34,662 nt of DNA from Ectocarpus siliculosus (taxonomy: Eukaryota > Sar > Phaeophyceae > Ectocarpales > Ectocarpaceae). The stretch spans positions 575,353 to 610,014 of the forward strand of contig FN649754.1 of the NCBI GenBank assembly GCA_000310025.1. Direction: 5' to 3'. The notes below the pieces were generated by a model. It saw nothing but the letters and a program-made list of their open reading frames with translations. It searched no databases and had not been told where the DNA came from. The position numbers and the translations under genes were made by a program. Positions 33,601 through 34,662 of this stretch are shown piece by piece; positions within the stretch are counted from its first letter, which is position 1, and every line of letters starts with the position of its first letter.

Positions 33601-34170
33601 TGCCAATTTGAGGCCGTTGGTGTACCTGCCGCCACAGTCGTGTTGTGTGGGTGTTTCCGCTTGTCGATGTGCTTACAAACAATATTTGTCGAAACTGCCG
33701 TGCTCCATCGAATGCGGGAACCTCTCCATCCGAGACTTGTTACAGACTGTAGGTAACTTGGCAAGCCTAACTTGGCAAGCCTAACTTAGCAAGCCTTTTT
33801 TTGGTAATGTTTCGGGTACTGTCGGCTGTGCGATCCTGGATCGAACACGCACTCTGAAACACACGTACACGACTCAATAAACCCCCATCGCTGCAAAACA
33901 CCACACGGAAGAACACAACCAGATGCCCGAAGCCACATGCTTGGGGCAAGCGGGTTTCCTCTCCGCCAAGGGAAAAAATCACGAACGCACGCCGCTCACC
34001 ACCTGACCAGTGCCTCGTCGTTGGGCATCTTCATGCTCGTCGGGCGTACATTCAAGATGTACGACCCATTATTCCTAGGGGGAGCGGCCCAGAAGTACGC
34101 AAACTCGAAGCCTCTTCTTCCCGCATCCTTCAAGTACGCGATTAGTACCTCAAGGTACAAGTCCCCTCTC
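30645..34170 (-). CDS. CBP/p300-type (KAT11) histone acetyltransferase, partial
   Basis: Exons: 34170-34000, 33625-33466, 32856-32437, 32120-32087, 31795-31692, 30737-30645; frame is kept throughout. The first gives LYLEVLIAYLKDAG and YFWAAPPRNNGSYIL, matching p300 YHEILIGYLEY and IWACPPSEGDDYIF. The next begins WYTNGLKLAL (p300 WYKKMLDKA) and contains LPYLPGFLWPDKAE (p300 LPYFEGDFWP). Tyr (34157-34155), Trp (34091-34089) and Tyr (33624-33622) align with p300 Y1414, W1436 and Y1467, the last two important for catalysis. Exon five has LKLMKTVERYKDSLF (p300 LYATMEKHKEVFF). Exon six has TRDAFLGW and TLARAKHSSLM, like plant HAC proteins. Exon three and the microexon insert ~150 residues (Arg-rich, then Ala/Gly/Pro-rich) where p300 has its autoregulatory loop. 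The acetyl-CoA-dependent lysine acetyltransferase would act in the nucleus. N-terminal exons lie beyond the right edge. A possible last exon at 30548-30492 would add 18 residues ending CVICRDR. Confidence 0.85.
32087..32120 (-). other. 34-nt microexon of the acetyltransferase gene
   Basis: TTCAG|AGGAAG...GACTCTG|GTGAGC encodes RKVADGSDADS plus one base. It is required to convert the phase-0 end of the preceding exon (32437) to the phase-1 start of the next (31795). Without it the frame breaks. Confidence 0.65.
33186..33253. repeat. Inverted repeat with palindromic core
   Basis: GAAGCCAAAACCAAG (33186-33200) pairs with CTTGATTTTGGCTTC (33239-33253) with one mismatch. Between them lies the perfect 14-bp palindrome AGTCAGCGCTGACT (33211-33224). 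It sits in the 609-nt intron between the second and third acetyltransferase exons; it may be a small MITE-like element. Confidence 0.65.
33754..33795. repeat. 14-nt tandem repeat, three copies
   Basis: TAACTTGGCAAGCC occurs at 33754-33767 and 33768-33781, and with one change (TAACTTAGCAAGCC) at 33782-33795. Intronic in the acetyltransferase gene. Confidence 0.9.
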
Positions 34171-34662
34171 CTGCCACCGAAGAACGTTGATTGGAACACG
34201 GTAACGCAGAGGAAACCTCGGTGCGTGAACCTTCCTCTAGCTCTGTCGGTGCTGCTAGTGCTAGAAGCGCTAGGCCCTGCCGTTGTGGCAGTGCCCTAGG
34301 TACCAGCAAACCGGACGGGAATGAATGTCATTGTGACGACGAGCCACATTAGTGTCGATTGTCTATTTGCTAGACTTGACGCACCTCGGGTAGGCTGAGA
34401 AAGGTACCGAATCCAAGTACGAAACAAATACGGATCGTTTGTTTGCACTCGGGCAGTCGTTGCCGTAATCGTGCACGAACATAGTGCGGGTTGTAACGAA
34501 TTAGTTTTTTTTTTTTTACCGTCGGTTGTGGTGTACCAGAGGACGGCCCCGGAAGTATATAGAATTCACCCTGTATTTGGGGTATGTGCATACTACTTTC
34601 TGGTGAGTTGGCACTCGATTGGACGTGGTCGTTCAACGAGCGCCGCAAACGAAAATGATGAC
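34171..34662. other. Upstream intron sequence to window edge
   Basis: Upstream of the acceptor GGTGGCAG (minus strand) of the first visible acetyltransferase exon. No exon encoding the N-terminal half of the KAT11 domain is recognisable. The minus-strand frame 34648-34370 (92 codons) has no similarity that I can see and no phase-2 donor that fits. Confidence 0.5.

Noticed and set aside
33754-33795. Short regular repeats considered as a CRISPR-like array
   Set aside because: The copies are directly adjacent with no spacers, in a eukaryotic intron.

Overview
The window looks like nuclear DNA of a brown alga (Phaeophyceae, Ectocarpus-like). The reasons are an EsV-1-7 Cys/His-repeat protein (a domain known from phaeoviruses and expanded in brown algae), a stramenopile-type secreted EGF-like protein, and intron-rich genes with long introns and many simple repeats (CTG/TTG, CCAA, poly-C, CT). 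There are no bacterial-style operons, rRNA genes or CRISPR arrays. All exon models were built by hand from reading frame, splice consensus and phase continuity; none is backed by transcripts.

Layout. (1) 43-237: low-complexity poly-T/poly-C/CT tract. (2) 271-918, minus: intronless EsV-1-7 repeat protein. (3) About 0.9-5.8 kb: no gene I can support. (4) 5853-14793, plus: eight-exon gene for a helical (HEAT/ARM-like) protein with acidic and Gly-rich low-complexity segments; its 5' end is unresolved. One of its introns appears to be GC-AG and holds a CTG/TTG repeat. Other introns hold tandem repeats and a palindrome-rich cluster. (5) 14.8-17.0 kb: convergent intergenic region. (6) 22458-17039, minus: six-exon gene for a 727-residue secreted EGF-like protein with a signal peptide; every junction keeps frame. 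(7) 22459-23347: shared upstream region of two divergent genes. (8) 23348-28231, plus: six-exon gene for a 914-residue Sel1-like repeat protein with long Pro/Ser-rich arms. (9) 28.2-30.5 kb: repeats and one ATG-less open frame. (10) 34170-30645 (possibly to 30492), minus: C-terminal two thirds of a CBP/p300 (KAT11) histone acetyltransferase domain in at least six exons, including a 34-nt microexon. The N-terminal exons lie beyond the right edge.

The genes do not form a pathway. By family they cover likely developmental regulation (EsV-1-7), chromatin acetylation (CBP/p300-like), the extracellular surface or matrix (EGF-like) and protein scaffolding (Sel1, helical repeat). The most notable points are the acetyltransferase with a large Arg-rich/Ala-Gly-Pro-rich insertion where p300 carries its autoregulatory loop, the EsV-1-7 protein, the GC-AG repeat intron, and recurring A-run splice acceptors.
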